Shown piece after piece: positions 49,466-58,851 of a stretch of 64,000 nucleotides of DNA. Within the stretch, counting starts at the first letter, position 1. Each line of letters opens with the position of its first letter. Both the position numbers and the translations under genes were made by a program. Source of the DNA: Cellulophaga sp. L1A9 (GTDB lineage Bacteria > Bacteroidota > Bacteroidia > Flavobacteriales > Flavobacteriaceae); NCBI RefSeq assembly GCF_009797025.1, contig NZ_CP047027.1:4154001-4218000 (forward strand). Reading direction: 5' to 3'. Under the pieces are notes generated by a model, which had not been told where the DNA came from, searched no databases, and saw only the letters and a program-made list of their open reading frames with translations.

Positions 49466-50274
49466 TGTTTGTTAGTTAATTTAATTTGTGTTTTTTCCAT
49501 TATACTATATACAATACCCGAATTACCTTCTTTATATCTTCTTGCCCAAAAAGAGTAAACAATAAATTTAAGATTTGTCTTTGATTCCGAAGTATTAAAA
49601 TGAGTTGAATAGCTATTTTCGTCTATTGTACTTATTTGATTAATCAAATAGTTTATTTCGTCTCTTCTTTCCAAGTATCCTTCTGTACTAAGCTCATATA
49701 TTTCAGATAAAACTACAAAATCATTATATTTCAATTCTTTACCTGCATCAAGAAATAATTCTAAGTAAAGATCTAATTTGGACTTATCATAACTATTATT
49801 CTCATCTAATAAAGATATCATGTAATCTATATTTGCCTCTTCAAAAAATAAATTTATAAATTTTGTTGTCCTATATTTATTTTCAAACAAAAAATTCAAA
49901 TCATCAATCTCCTTTAAATTCATCCAATTATTTATGATAGAATTTAGGACATTTTGTGATTGCTTTAAATTCAGTTTTTTAAACAACGTTAAAATTTGAC
50001 TTTGGGTATTTTTCTTTAAATTCTCGGAATTAATATAAATGACATTTTTGTAATAGGACTTACTTATATAGTTCTTATTAATATTTGCTTTTTCTTGATC
50101 AAATCTTTCTTTAAGACTATCTAATTGGTTTTCTAGGTGTGATTCTTTAAGCTTTAGACCTTTAGTTTTATTTTCTATTACTTCAATATTACTTTCAATA
50201 TCAGCTTTCTCAGAATTACAGGATAATAATACAATTCCAAAAACAAGGGATATTATTTTTTTTATAAAATTCAT
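49462..50274 (-). CDS. predicted lipoprotein with coiled coil, first of a tandem pair
   Basis: 270 residues, lipobox VLLSC (Cys19), coiled coil about 25-75, and a helical domain ending YSFWARRYKEGNSGIVYSIMEK. It is paralogous to the next gene and translationally coupled to it. The helical domain is unrecognised. Confidence 0.7.
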   Translation of the reverse strand: MNFIKKIISLVFGIVLLSCNSEKADIESNIEVIENKTKGLKLKESHLENQLDSLKERFDQEKANINKNYISKSYYKNVIYINSENLKKNTQSQILTLFKKLNLKQSQNVLNSIINNWMNLKEIDDLNFLFENKYRTTKFINLFFEEANIDYMISLLDENNSYDKSKLDLYLELFLDAGKELKYNDFVVLSEIYELSTEGYLERRDEINYLINQISTIDENSYSTHFNTSESKTNLKFIVYSFWARRYKEGNSGIVYSIMEKTQIKLTNKQ

Positions 50275-50727
50275 TTTAATTTTTAGTTATTTATGGTTAC
50301 TGTTAAAACGTGAAAATTAGGACAAAAATATACGTGATAACGGTTTTTCTTATTACTCGTAGCGCAAAAATCAGTAATCATGTTGCAATAAAACACTACA
50401 CTATCCGTACTTTAAGTATTGATTTAATCTTCGGATTTTTAAATTTAACATTATATTTAAAACAGTATTATACTAGTCTAGAATCAATTTACTTAGTACA
50501 TTAAGTGAAAAATCATAAGGGATAATTACTCTGCTAATATAGAACATAATATTATTTAAAAATGCATGGAAAACTGTAGAGTGGACAAATAATATACCTT
50601 ACAGTTTTGGATGATGGTAAAAAATGGAGCGTTTGATAAATAAGTGCTAATCTTTTCATCTGCACAAAATTCTCACAAAGTCATTCTAATCCATAGCTTC
50701 AATCGTTGTTTGCGTTATATTCTTCAG

Positions 50728-50913
50728 TTACCACACATTGCCTACAATAGGTCTAAGCTGCACGGTAAATTGTAAAGTCATCGGGTTACGGCCTAGATCC
50801 CTGGCAGGATTCATATTTCCACCGAAAAGAGCGTTAAGAATCAAATGCTGTTTGAGCGATAGCGAGTTCATTTGATTTAGCGAATAAGGATGTGAAATAT
50901 ATCCGAAGGGTCA
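50728..50913 (-). pseudogene. C-terminal fragment of an outer-membrane beta-barrel-like protein
   Basis: A minus-strand frame of about 60 codons without an upstream start of its own, bounded by a TGA, ends in QFTVQLRPIVGNVW then a stop. The alternating hydrophobic pattern and aromatic terminal residue are typical of the last beta-strand of outer-membrane proteins. Ten to fifteen bases upstream sits the palindrome copy 3, so an insertion or rearrangement may have cut the gene. Confidence 0.45.
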
Positions 50914-50925
50914 AGCTTTGATTTT

Positions 50926-50945
50926 CCCGCCTGCCGGCAGGCAGG
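50926..50945. repeat. dispersed GC palindrome, copy 3 (one mismatch)
   Basis: Nineteen of 20 bases match copies 1 and 2 (third base C instead of T). It lies immediately beside the remnant of an outer-membrane protein gene. Confidence 0.8.
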
Positions 50946-51718
50946 TTTGGTTCGTTTTTTTATCAAGAAAAAAATGAATAAACAAATACCTAAATTTTTC
51001 TGAAAATTGCAATAAGCTAATAATCAATACACTACATAAAATTTATTTTAATAATATCTTGGACAGGAGTACCTTGAGACAGTAGTGCAAGCGAGGAGCG
51101 CTTAAGCACAGAATGAACAAGTTATTCCCTGCCCCTTAATTTGAACATCGATTTTTAGCAGATTTCTACGGTAATTATACCAATACCTCAAAGGGAATTT
51201 AGCTAGTTTAATAAAGCCGAAATTCTTACTCAAACGCAACTGTTACGGTAGGATTTCAGCCTGTTTGTCTGCAAAAGATTTTAACACTCAAAACTAAATA
51301 GAAATCCCCAATCCTTAGCGTAAATAAAAGCGTTACGTAGTCGTATGTTAGAATAAAAAACGTGTGGTAACAAATCTTATAAGTAATGCAGAGGTTTGGT
51401 GTTTAATTAAATCGTTTGTGTATAGTTACTATGTCGCCAAACCAGTTTGATTAGACATTTAGAACGAAATAAAATTAAACGCAAATAAAATGCTTTGGCT
51501 AAGTGCTTAAAGATAAGTTAAACGCAAGTTTGCTTCCGCACTACGCATAGCTTGAACGTTACCTCATATTTCATCGTATTACTTTAATATGAATTAGGTT
51601 TTACTACTAAGCCCGATTATAAGAATCCTATAAAAGGGTACTGACATAGTAGTAAATACCTAGTTTAAGGTATAATTTCAAAATATAGTATTAATTTGTA
51701 CCGTAAACAGCTAAAACT

Positions 51719-51916
51719 ATGGAACGTGTAGACAAAAAAATAATACAACTATTATCAAAAGGTTATAGAACTCCAGAGATCTCAAATCATTTTATAGAAA
51801 AAGGGATAACACCTAGTTCGGTATCTTCTGTGGAAAAAAGAATCAAAGCGATAAAGAAAGTTTACGGAGCCAAAACCCTATTTCATTTGGCGGTGCTGGT
51901 AACTAAATCAAAATAA
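51719..51916 (+). CDS. small LuxR-type helix-turn-helix protein, 65 aa
   Basis: 65 residues covering almost only a helix-turn-helix of LuxR/GerE type (KIIQLLSKGYRTPEISNHFIEKG then SSVEKRIKAIKKVYGAKTLFHLAVLVTK). No receiver or sensor domain is attached, so it may act alone or with a partner. It is the first gene of the defence island, so a regulatory role there is plausible but not shown. Confidence 0.7.
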   Translation: MERVDKKIIQLLSKGYRTPEISNHFIEKGITPSSVSSVEKRIKAIKKVYGAKTLFHLAVLVTKSK

Positions 51917-51977
51917 AGATCTTTTGCCAAAACAGTTTTGCAGCTAATTTCAACGATATTTATAAAAATAACAACAC

Positions 51978-52023
51978 ACTGCGGTTTTCCACAGTATTCG
52001 ATTATTTCTTTTTATGATATTTG
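51978..52023 (+). promoter_or_regulatory. dyad plus TTTATGATATTTG element, copy 1
   Basis: A dyad ACTGCGG-N4-CCACAG (51978-51994), 16 bases, then TTTATGATATTTG (52011-52023). The same arrangement with the same spacing occurs at 53875-53920. The last part resembles a Bacteroidetes -7 element (TAnnTTTG), so this may be a regulated promoter for the gene at 52044. Confidence 0.55.
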
Positions 52024-52043
52024 GTTATAAGTAATGATACTGT

Positions 52044-52319
52044 ATGTGTTGTAAATTGATATCTTTAAATATTGATAGAATTCCCCTCGAAAATCAATTA
52101 TTAAATGCGAAATATGATTACGATGCCAAGTATGCACGAATTCATAAACGCTTAATGGAAAAAGACCCGTTAACCGATAGCGAACGCAAATTGTTTGATG
52201 CCTTAAAAGGATTAAAATCAGCGGTAACTACAGAAATTCAGCAAAACGCTAATAGTTTGGAAAACGAGAGTTATGTAGAAAGAATGGTGATGCGCTTGGT
52301 AATCAACCAATTTAAATAA
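52044..52319 (+). CDS. hypothetical charged protein, 91 aa
   Basis: The family is not recognised. It is highly charged and helical (KYDYDAKYARIHKRLMEKDPLTDSERKLFDALKG), with no signal peptide. The end (VERMVMRLVINQFK) looks like a folded C-terminus, so it is probably a complete small protein or the tail of a larger decayed gene. It is preceded by the dyad/promoter-like element at 51978-52023 and followed by the RhuM-Fic gene, and could be its partner. Confidence 0.45.
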   Translation: MCCKLISLNIDRIPLENQLLNAKYDYDAKYARIHKRLMEKDPLTDSERKLFDALKGLKSAVTTEIQQNANSLENESYVERMVMRLVINQFK

Positions 52320-52463
52320 GAACATAAGATAGCGATTAATACTACCGATGTTAGTCGTATTAATAGTAGTATAGTTAAAGAATATAGGAACGAATACAAC
52401 GGTAATGTTGCTTAATAAAAAAGATGCCGCAACTGTCGCAAAAAAAGAGACGGTTCAAAATAG

Positions 52464-53435
52464 ATGATGAATAAAGGCGAAATAATATTATATAATGATA
52501 AACCTAATGTAGAAATACGTCTGGAGAACAATACTATTTGGTTAAATCAAAAACAAATGGCAGAATTATTTGATAAAGATTCTGACACTATTGGCTTGCA
52601 CTTAAAAAATATATATACTACTAAAGAATTAAATAAAAATGCAACTACCGAGAAATACTCGGTAGTTCAAATTGAAGGAAAAAGGGAAGTAAACAGAAAG
52701 GTTTTATTCTATAATTTAGATGCCATTATTTCCGTAGGGTATAGAGTGAATTCTAAAAGAGGAACACAATTTAGAATATGGGCAAATAGCATTTTAAAAG
52801 ACTATTTAGTTCAAGGTTATGCTATAAACCAAAAACGATTAGAACAAAAAGAACAAAAAGAACAAGAAGTAAAAGTCTTAAAAAGTGGGATTCAAATTTT
52901 AAGTCGTGCTATTGAAGAAAAAACTGAAGATAACGAATGGTTAACTGTTTTTGCTAAAGGATTAAGCCTGTTAGATGATTATGACCATGAACAATTAGAT
53001 GCTAAAGGACTAACAACAACAGAAGCCAGTTACCCAAGTTTAGACGATTATCAGGGGATAATTAACCAAATGCTAACCGAGTTTGATTCTGATGTCTTTG
53101 GTAAAGAAAAAGATAAGAGCTTCGAGAGTTCCGTGGCGCAAATAGGAAAAGGATTTGGAGCTGATGATTTTTACCCAAGTTTAGAAGAAAAAGCAACCAT
53201 GCTTTTATATTTTGTAGTGAAAAACCATTCGTTTGTAGATGGCAATAAACGTATAGCAGCAGCTTGTTTTTTAAAATTTTTGCAACAAAATAATATGCTG
53301 TTTAATAGTGAGCAACAACCTATAATTAGTAATTATACATTAGCCAGTTTAACATTATTTATAGCTTCTAGCAAACCAGAAGAAATGCAAACGGTAACAC
53401 GTTTAGTAATTAGTGTTCTGAATAGAAATAAATAA
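52464..53435 (+). CDS. RhuM-Fic fusion protein
   Basis: 323 residues. The N-terminal part (1-130) is a virulence-RhuM domain (WLNQKQMAELFDKDSDTIGLHLKNIY, KREVNRKVLFYNLDAIISVGYRVNSKRGTQFRIWA). The C-terminal part (about 190-310) is a Fic/Doc domain with the intact active-site motif HSFVDGNKR at 255-263, so AMP or nucleotide transfer to a target is possible. Such fusions are commonly found beside type I RM loci. No inhibitory anti-Fic helix gene is obvious, although the 91-residue gene upstream is a candidate. Confidence 0.85.
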   Translation: MMNKGEIILYNDKPNVEIRLENNTIWLNQKQMAELFDKDSDTIGLHLKNIYTTKELNKNATTEKYSVVQIEGKREVNRKVLFYNLDAIISVGYRVNSKRGTQFRIWANSILKDYLVQGYAINQKRLEQKEQKEQEVKVLKSGIQILSRAIEEKTEDNEWLTVFAKGLSLLDDYDHEQLDAKGLTTTEASYPSLDDYQGIINQMLTEFDSDVFGKEKDKSFESSVAQIGKGFGADDFYPSLEEKATMLLYFVVKNHSFVDGNKRIAAACFLKFLQQNNMLFNSEQQPIISNYTLASLTLFIASSKPEEMQTVTRLVISVLNRNK

Positions 53436-53496
53436 TTTAAAAATAAAATTTTGATGGTATAGACCTGTATAAAACTACCGAAAAAAAGCGGCGAAC

Positions 53497-53730
53497 TTGT
53501 TCTATTTTGTAGTCAAGAACCACTCGTTTACAGAGGGCAACAATCGTATAGCTGCCTTCATTTTTGTATGGTTCTTGGAACGTAATCATTTATTGTACGC
53601 TAAAAATGGAGAAAGAATAGTGGCAGACACTACGATAGTAGGCCTTATCGTAATGATAGCGCAAAGCCACCCTAACGATAAAGACATGATGGTTAAAGTG
53701 GTCGTAAACCTACTGGCTCAAAAACAATAA
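53497..53730 (+). pseudogene. truncated second Fic domain
   Basis: 77 residues matching only the C-terminal part of a Fic domain: YFVVKNHSFTEGNNRIAAFIFVWFLE with the active-site motif altered to HSFTEGNNR (Lys to Asn). The preceding residues (YRKKAANLF, same frame) match the segment before the motif in the upstream gene, but no start for a whole gene exists. It is probably a stump from a duplicated Fic gene, 62 bp behind the RhuM-Fic gene. Confidence 0.7.
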
Positions 53731-54111
53731 AATTTAGTATAAATAGCTATTTGATGTTTAAGGAATACTTTAAATGAACTTCTAAAGCTTTTGCTATTTC
53801 TCACAATGTAGATTTAGTAAAATTACTAGGCCTTCACACTCAATTTTTCCATTATTTTATAAATTATTTGCAATACTGCGGGAAACCGCAGAACTATGTT
53901 GTGATAGTTTATGATATTTGTTTTTATTTAATTGTAGGAATTTTATGTTTAATAAGTATATTTAAACTTTAGTAAAGTTCCCCTTTATTTAATTAACTGA
54001 TATGTATGATTTATTAGGTTTTGATATATAATTATTGTGCCTTAGCTAACCACTAAATGCACCTTGTGATAACCAAAAAAATTAGAGCCAACCAAACCAA
54101 ATAAAATGTAA
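53731..54111. other. intergenic region with the second dyad/promoter-like element
   Basis: It contains the element at 53875-53920, which has the same architecture as the one at 51978, and presumably the promoter of the type I RM operon. No ORF is supported. Confidence 0.45.
53875..53920 (+). promoter_or_regulatory. dyad plus TTTATGATATTTG element, copy 2
   Basis: ACTGCGG-N4-CCGCAG (a perfect CTGCGG/CCGCAG hairpin with GAAA loop, 53876-53891), 16 bases, then TTTATGATATTTG (53908-53920). Identical spacing to copy 1 upstream of 52044. It lies about 190 bp before hsdR. Confidence 0.6.
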
Positions 54112-57100
54112 ATGGGAATACAAACAAACTTTGACTTCCTTAAGGAGAATTATGCCGACTTACTACAATTGGCACTCCTTGCTGAACGTAATTGTTACTC
54201 AGATCCAAGTACCAGCCTATCAAAACTCAGAATTTTAAGCGAAAAGTTAGCAATTATATTAATTGAAATAGAACAGCTTGAAGATGCTTATGATAATAGG
54301 CAGATGACAAGATTAAATACTTTAGCAAATACCCAAAATGTTCCTTCTGAGATTATCAGCATCTTTCACACCATAAGAAAATCTGGAAATAAAGCATCAC
54401 ATTCAGGAGAAGGCTCTCAAGCTGAAGCTAGATTTATGCTTAGGCAGGCTTTTTACTTAACAAAATGGTTTATTGAGGTCTATGAGAATCAAGAAGTTCA
54501 TATAGATTATGTTACACCTGAAGAATCTTGGTTTGTGCAAGATAATGGCATTGCTGAAGAACTTGAACAGGAGCTTGAAATCTTGCGAAAAAAAGTAATT
54601 AACTACGAACGGAAGATTGAAGAGTACCAACAAATATCTGATGAAGCAAAAGATAAACGAAGAAAGCGAGCTTTTGCAAAAGTTAATAAACTAGACGAGT
54701 CAGAGGCAGAAACTAGAGATAGAATTGATAAACAATTACGAGATGCTGGCTGGGAATGTGATACCTGTACTTTAAATTTTAAAACGAAAAAAACCTTACC
54801 TCAAAAAGGAAAACAAATGGCTATTGCCGAATGGAAATGTGGTAATAAATGGGCAGATTATGCTCTTTTCAATGGTCTGGAGCTTATTGGGTTAGTAGAA
54901 GCTAAAAAACATAACAAAAATGTTATGAGCGATTTAGGGCAAGCTAAAACATATAGCCAACTTATTTTAGATGAAAATTTAATTACATTTCCAAATCACG
55001 CAAATAAGAATAATTATAAAGTTCCTTTTCTATTTTCAACAAATGGAAGGCAGTTTTTAGAACAATACAAAACAGCCTCAGGTATTTGGTTTTGGGATGC
55101 ACGAGATCAAAATAATTTAGCGCGACCCTTGCCTGATTGGTTTTCTCCAAGAGACCTTGTTGAAAAGTTAAATTACGATGAACAAGAAGGAATAGAAAAA
55201 CTTCAAAGTACAGATTATGGTCTTTTATCAGACCCAAGTGGTCTGGGGTTACGCGAGTATCAAATTGATGCCATTAAAGCTGTTGAAGAAAAGATTTTAC
55301 ATAATTTAGAAGATAGGCGAGCGTTACTCGCTATGGCAACAGGTACTGGGAAAACACGCACCATGATTGGTATGTGCTACCGTTTAATTGCTTCGGGTAG
55401 GTTTAGAAGAATTTTATTTTTGGTAGATAGACGTATGTTGGGGAAACAGGCCTCAGATGCATTTAAAGAAGTTCACATAGAAAACCTACAGACCTTTGCT
55501 CAGATTTATGATTTACAAGACTTAGATGATAAAATAGCGCAATTAGATACTAAAATTCATTTTGCTACCGTACAAGGTATGGTGCAACGTATTGTCTATT
55601 CTGATAATCAGCCCAGCGTAGGAGATTATGATTGTATAGTCGTAGATGAAGCCCATAGAGGGTATACCTTAGATAGGGAAATGGATGAAGAAGAATTCAT
55701 ACTCCGAGATCAGTTAGATTTTCAAGGTAAATATCGTATGGTTTTAGATTATTTCGATGCCTATCGTATTGGATTGACCGCTACACCGGCTTTACATACC
55801 AAAGAAATATTTGGAGATCCTGTTTTCTTGTATTCATACCGTCAAGCTGTTGTAGAAGGGTACTTAATAGATTTTGAACCACCCTATGTTTTCCAGACCA
55901 AATTATCGCAAGAAGGTATTGTTTGGGAAAAAGGCGATGAAGTAAAAATCTACGACCCTGAAGAAAATGAAATTGTAAGCGCAGGCGTTACCGAAGATGA
56001 AATTAAGGTTGAAATAACAGGTTTTAATCGTAAAGTGATTACGGAAAGTTTTAATCGTGTTGTGCTGACAGAGCTAGTTTCTACTTACGGTATTTTACCA
56101 GAAAATAGGGCCAAAACCTTAATATTTGCAGCTACAAACACGCATGCAGATACCATAGTTAAATTATTGTATGAAGTCTATACCGATTTAGGAGAACCGG
56201 TAGACGGTGATGCAATAGTGAAAATTACAGGTAATGTTTATGAAAGAGAAGATCTTTTGCGCAAGTTTAAAAATGATCAATACCCAAGTATTGTGGTTAC
56301 GGTAGATTTGTTAACTACGGGTATTGACGTGCCTAGTATATCAAATTTGGTGTTCTTACGCCGTGTAAATTCAAGAATTCTTTACGATCAAATGATTGGT
56401 CGTGCCACCAGACGCTGTGATGATATTGGTAAAGATGTCTTCAGAATTTACGATTGTGTGGGTGTATCAGAAATAATGGCGAAAGAACAGGTTATGAAAC
56501 CTGTTGCACCACTAGTAAATAAGAGTTTTGCGAACCTAGTTGAAGAACTAGGTATTATTGAAGATAGCTATACAAAAGAAGCAAAATTAGATCGAGTAGT
56601 AGCGAAAATGCAACGCAAATTTTCTGGTTTTAATGAAAAGCAAAAAGAACAATTTGGAATCCTATCCGGGGAACCAACGGTAAGAGATTTTGCGAAGAAA
56701 TTGAAATCTATTGATTTAGAAAATCTTGATCAGGCAATGCAAGATTATAATCATTTATGGGAGTTTTTAGATAGGGAAAAAGGAAAATCGTATGGCTTAG
56801 GCACCTTGTTTAGCGATCATGAAGATAGCTTGCAGGAAGTATCTAGAGCATATGAGAAAAACTTAAAGCCTAAAGATTACTTAGATTCTTTTGCTGAATT
56901 TATACAGAATAATAGAAATAAAATTACGGCATTAAATATAGTGTGTACTAAACCTAATAGTCTTACCCGAACAGAACTCAAAGAACTTCGGTTAATTTTA
57001 GATACAGAAGGCTATAGTAGAACTAAATTAAATACGGCCTATAAAGAAGTTACCAATACAGATATAGTTGCAGATATTATTGCCCATATACGCACTTCTG

Positions 57101-57363
57101 CTTTAGGTGAAAATTTAGTAAGTCATCAAGAGCGTATTACAAGAGCAGTAGACAAGCTCAAAACTTCACATAATTGGAACCAAATTCAATTAAAGTGGTT
57201 GGATAAAATAGAAGCTCAATTGCAAAAAGAATCTATAATAACATTAGAAGATTTAAATAAACCTCCTTTTAGTGTTGATGGTGGTTTAAAACGATTAGAT
57301 AAAGTGTTTAAAAATGAAACAGCAGATGTAATTAAAGAATTAAACGAATATTTGTACGCTTAA
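54112..57363 (+). CDS. hsdR: type I restriction enzyme R subunit (HsdR, EcoEI-type) with N-terminal DUF4145
   Basis: 1083 residues. A DUF4145 domain (about 15-130) precedes the PD-(D/E)XK nuclease domain (Asp249, Glu263, Lys265 in VEAKKH). The SF2 translocase follows (Walker A ATGTGKT near 409, DEAH near 512, motif III GLTATPA near 553, motif VI QMIGRATRR near 760) and an EcoEI_R_C domain closes it. It translocates DNA and cleaves it at a distance when recognition sites are unmethylated. It heads the operon; the next gene starts 24 bp downstream. The ATG at 54112 is the only start giving the DUF4145 domain. Confidence 0.93.
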   Translation: MGIQTNFDFLKENYADLLQLALLAERNCYSDPSTSLSKLRILSEKLAIILIEIEQLEDAYDNRQMTRLNTLANTQNVPSEIISIFHTIRKSGNKASHSGEGSQAEARFMLRQAFYLTKWFIEVYENQEVHIDYVTPEESWFVQDNGIAEELEQELEILRKKVINYERKIEEYQQISDEAKDKRRKRAFAKVNKLDESEAETRDRIDKQLRDAGWECDTCTLNFKTKKTLPQKGKQMAIAEWKCGNKWADYALFNGLELIGLVEAKKHNKNVMSDLGQAKTYSQLILDENLITFPNHANKNNYKVPFLFSTNGRQFLEQYKTASGIWFWDARDQNNLARPLPDWFSPRDLVEKLNYDEQEGIEKLQSTDYGLLSDPSGLGLREYQIDAIKAVEEKILHNLEDRRALLAMATGTGKTRTMIGMCYRLIASGRFRRILFLVDRRMLGKQASDAFKEVHIENLQTFAQIYDLQDLDDKIAQLDTKIHFATVQGMVQRIVYSDNQPSVGDYDCIVVDEAHRGYTLDREMDEEEFILRDQLDFQGKYRMVLDYFDAYRIGLTATPALHTKEIFGDPVFLYSYRQAVVEGYLIDFEPPYVFQTKLSQEGIVWEKGDEVKIYDPEENEIVSAGVTEDEIKVEITGFNRKVITESFNRVVLTELVSTYGILPENRAKTLIFAATNTHADTIVKLLYEVYTDLGEPVDGDAIVKITGNVYEREDLLRKFKNDQYPSIVVTVDLLTTGIDVPSISNLVFLRRVNSRILYDQMIGRATRRCDDIGKDVFRIYDCVGVSEIMAKEQVMKPVAPLVNKSFANLVEELGIIEDSYTKEAKLDRVVAKMQRKFSGFNEKQKEQFGILSGEPTVRDFAKKLKSIDLENLDQAMQDYNHLWEFLDREKGKSYGLGTLFSDHEDSLQEVSRAYEKNLKPKDYLDSFAEFIQNNRNKITALNIVCTKPNSLTRTELKELRLILDTEGYSRTKLNTAYKEVTNTDIVADIIAHIRTSALGENLVSHQERITRAVDKLKTSHNWNQIQLKWLDKIEAQLQKESIITLEDLNKPPFSVDGGLKRLDKVFKNETADVIKELNEYLYA

Positions 57364-57387
57364 TAATAAACAATTTAAAATTATTTA

Positions 57388-58851
57388 ATGGCAGAGGCTA
57401 TAATTGAAAATATAGAACAAATTGAGGTTTTAAAACATACATTGAAACCAAAAGTCAAGACTGTAAAAGAAATTTTATATAATCAAGATTTAAAAATACC
57501 AGAATACCAAAGACCTTATAAATGGCAACCAAAAAATGTAAAACAATTATTGGAAGATATTGTTTTACATCAAAAAAAATCAGCTTACAGAATTGGTACT
57601 GCTGTTATGCATAAAGATAAGAAGGATTTAAATATTGTAGATGGACAACAACGTATAGTTACTCTGACTTTAATTGCATATGCTTTACATAGTAATGAGT
57701 CAACACAATATTTTGCTAAAAAATATGGAGGAGATAGTACGTTGAAACTACTTTCAGAATCTATGGATAACGATATATCAAAAGCAAATATTATTATCAA
57801 CTTTAAAGAAATTGAAAGAGAGATAAAAAGTTTTACTGAAGATGAAGTTCGTTTCTTTTTTACAAAATGTGAATTGGTATGCATAACCTTGTCTAGTATT
57901 TCTGAAGCCTTTCAGTTTTTCGATTCTCAAAATGCAAGAGGTAAAGATTTAGATCCTCACGATTTATTAAAAGCTTTTCACTTACGTGAAATGTCTAGTT
58001 TTTCAGAAAAAGAAAGACAGCAATGTATCGAAGAATGGGAAAGCAAAAATGACGATGAACTGCACGATGTCTTTTCACAATATTTATTTAGGATTCGTAG
58101 ATGGTCTAAACGTAAAAATGGACGCTATCTAAATAAGACCAATGCTAATATATTTAAAGGGGTTAGTTTAGATAAAACACAAGATTTTCCATACACCTAT
58201 CCTTTAAAAATAAATAATGTTTTTACAGATGAGTTTAATCAACATCTACATCGGAAGGTCGATAATAATATAAAACCATATCCTTTTCAAATAGATCAAG
58301 TAGTTCTTAATGGACAGCGTTTTTTCGAAATGATAAGCTTTTATCAAGATAAAATACACCGAATAAAACAAACTCATAGCGCAAAATACTTTGATAAAGA
58401 AGAAAAAAAATGGATATATGATGAAGATTTTTTTCTCGGTAAGCTTCAATTTCTATCAATTAAATCAAAAGACAGTATATCTTTTAAGGTTTTAAAAACC
58501 TTAGCCTCTTATGAAGGGCGTAACAGATCTGGTGATCAGTATGTAAGAACACTTTTTGATTGCGGACTACTATATTATACAGATAAGTTCGGTAATAAAG
58601 ATCTGGATAGAGTAATTACTAAACTATTTATTTGGGCTTATAGTTTACGTTTAAAATTGCAAGCAGTACAATTAGCTTCTGTAGATAATCATGCTAGAGA
58701 ATGGAATAGTGTGTTTTCTATTATTAGAGAGGCAACACAACCAAATGAAGTATATCAAATGTATTTAGAAAGTATCGATGCTATAAAATCGAAGAAAACT
58801 AAAGATGTATTAGACATGTTTAAATCTTTAAACTATAGCAATGAAAAATAA
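57388..58851 (+). CDS. DUF262 protein (GmrS-like), first of pair
   Basis: 487 residues with the ParB-like DUF262 signature: IPEYQRPYKWQPKNV near 35-49 and VDGQQRIVTLTL with DGQQR at 85-89. No HNH (DUF1524) motif is visible in the C-terminal half, so it resembles a GmrS-like NTP-binding partner. DUF262 proteins are found in type IV restriction (GmrSD, which attacks glucosylated hydroxymethylcytosine DNA) and in R-linked ORFs inside type I loci of other bacteria. It overlaps the next gene by 11 bp, and is inserted between hsdR and hsdM. Confidence 0.85.
   Translation: MAEAIIENIEQIEVLKHTLKPKVKTVKEILYNQDLKIPEYQRPYKWQPKNVKQLLEDIVLHQKKSAYRIGTAVMHKDKKDLNIVDGQQRIVTLTLIAYALHSNESTQYFAKKYGGDSTLKLLSESMDNDISKANIIINFKEIEREIKSFTEDEVRFFFTKCELVCITLSSISEAFQFFDSQNARGKDLDPHDLLKAFHLREMSSFSEKERQQCIEEWESKNDDELHDVFSQYLFRIRRWSKRKNGRYLNKTNANIFKGVSLDKTQDFPYTYPLKINNVFTDEFNQHLHRKVDNNIKPYPFQIDQVVLNGQRFFEMISFYQDKIHRIKQTHSAKYFDKEEKKWIYDEDFFLGKLQFLSIKSKDSISFKVLKTLASYEGRNRSGDQYVRTLFDCGLLYYTDKFGNKDLDRVITKLFIWAYSLRLKLQAVQLASVDNHAREWNSVFSIIREATQPNEVYQMYLESIDAIKSKKTKDVLDMFKSLNYSNEK

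Larger units (their letters stand above)
50275..51718. other. 1.4-kb gene-poor region at the edge of the defence island
   Basis: It holds an outer-membrane-protein tail remnant (50728-50913) and the third GC palindrome (50926-50945). The rest is AT-rich with no supported gene. A plus-strand open frame at 50310-50504 lacks a recognisable motif and is not called. Confidence 0.5.

Noticed and set aside
50310..50504. Open frame of 64 codons on the plus strand
   Set aside because: It has low-complexity composition with no motif and no conserved neighbour, in AT-rich DNA upstream of a divergent gene.
53876..53891. Hairpin as a rho-independent terminator of the Fic stump
   Set aside because: No T-run follows the stem and the same dyad with identical downstream spacing occurs before another gene, which points to a regulatory site.
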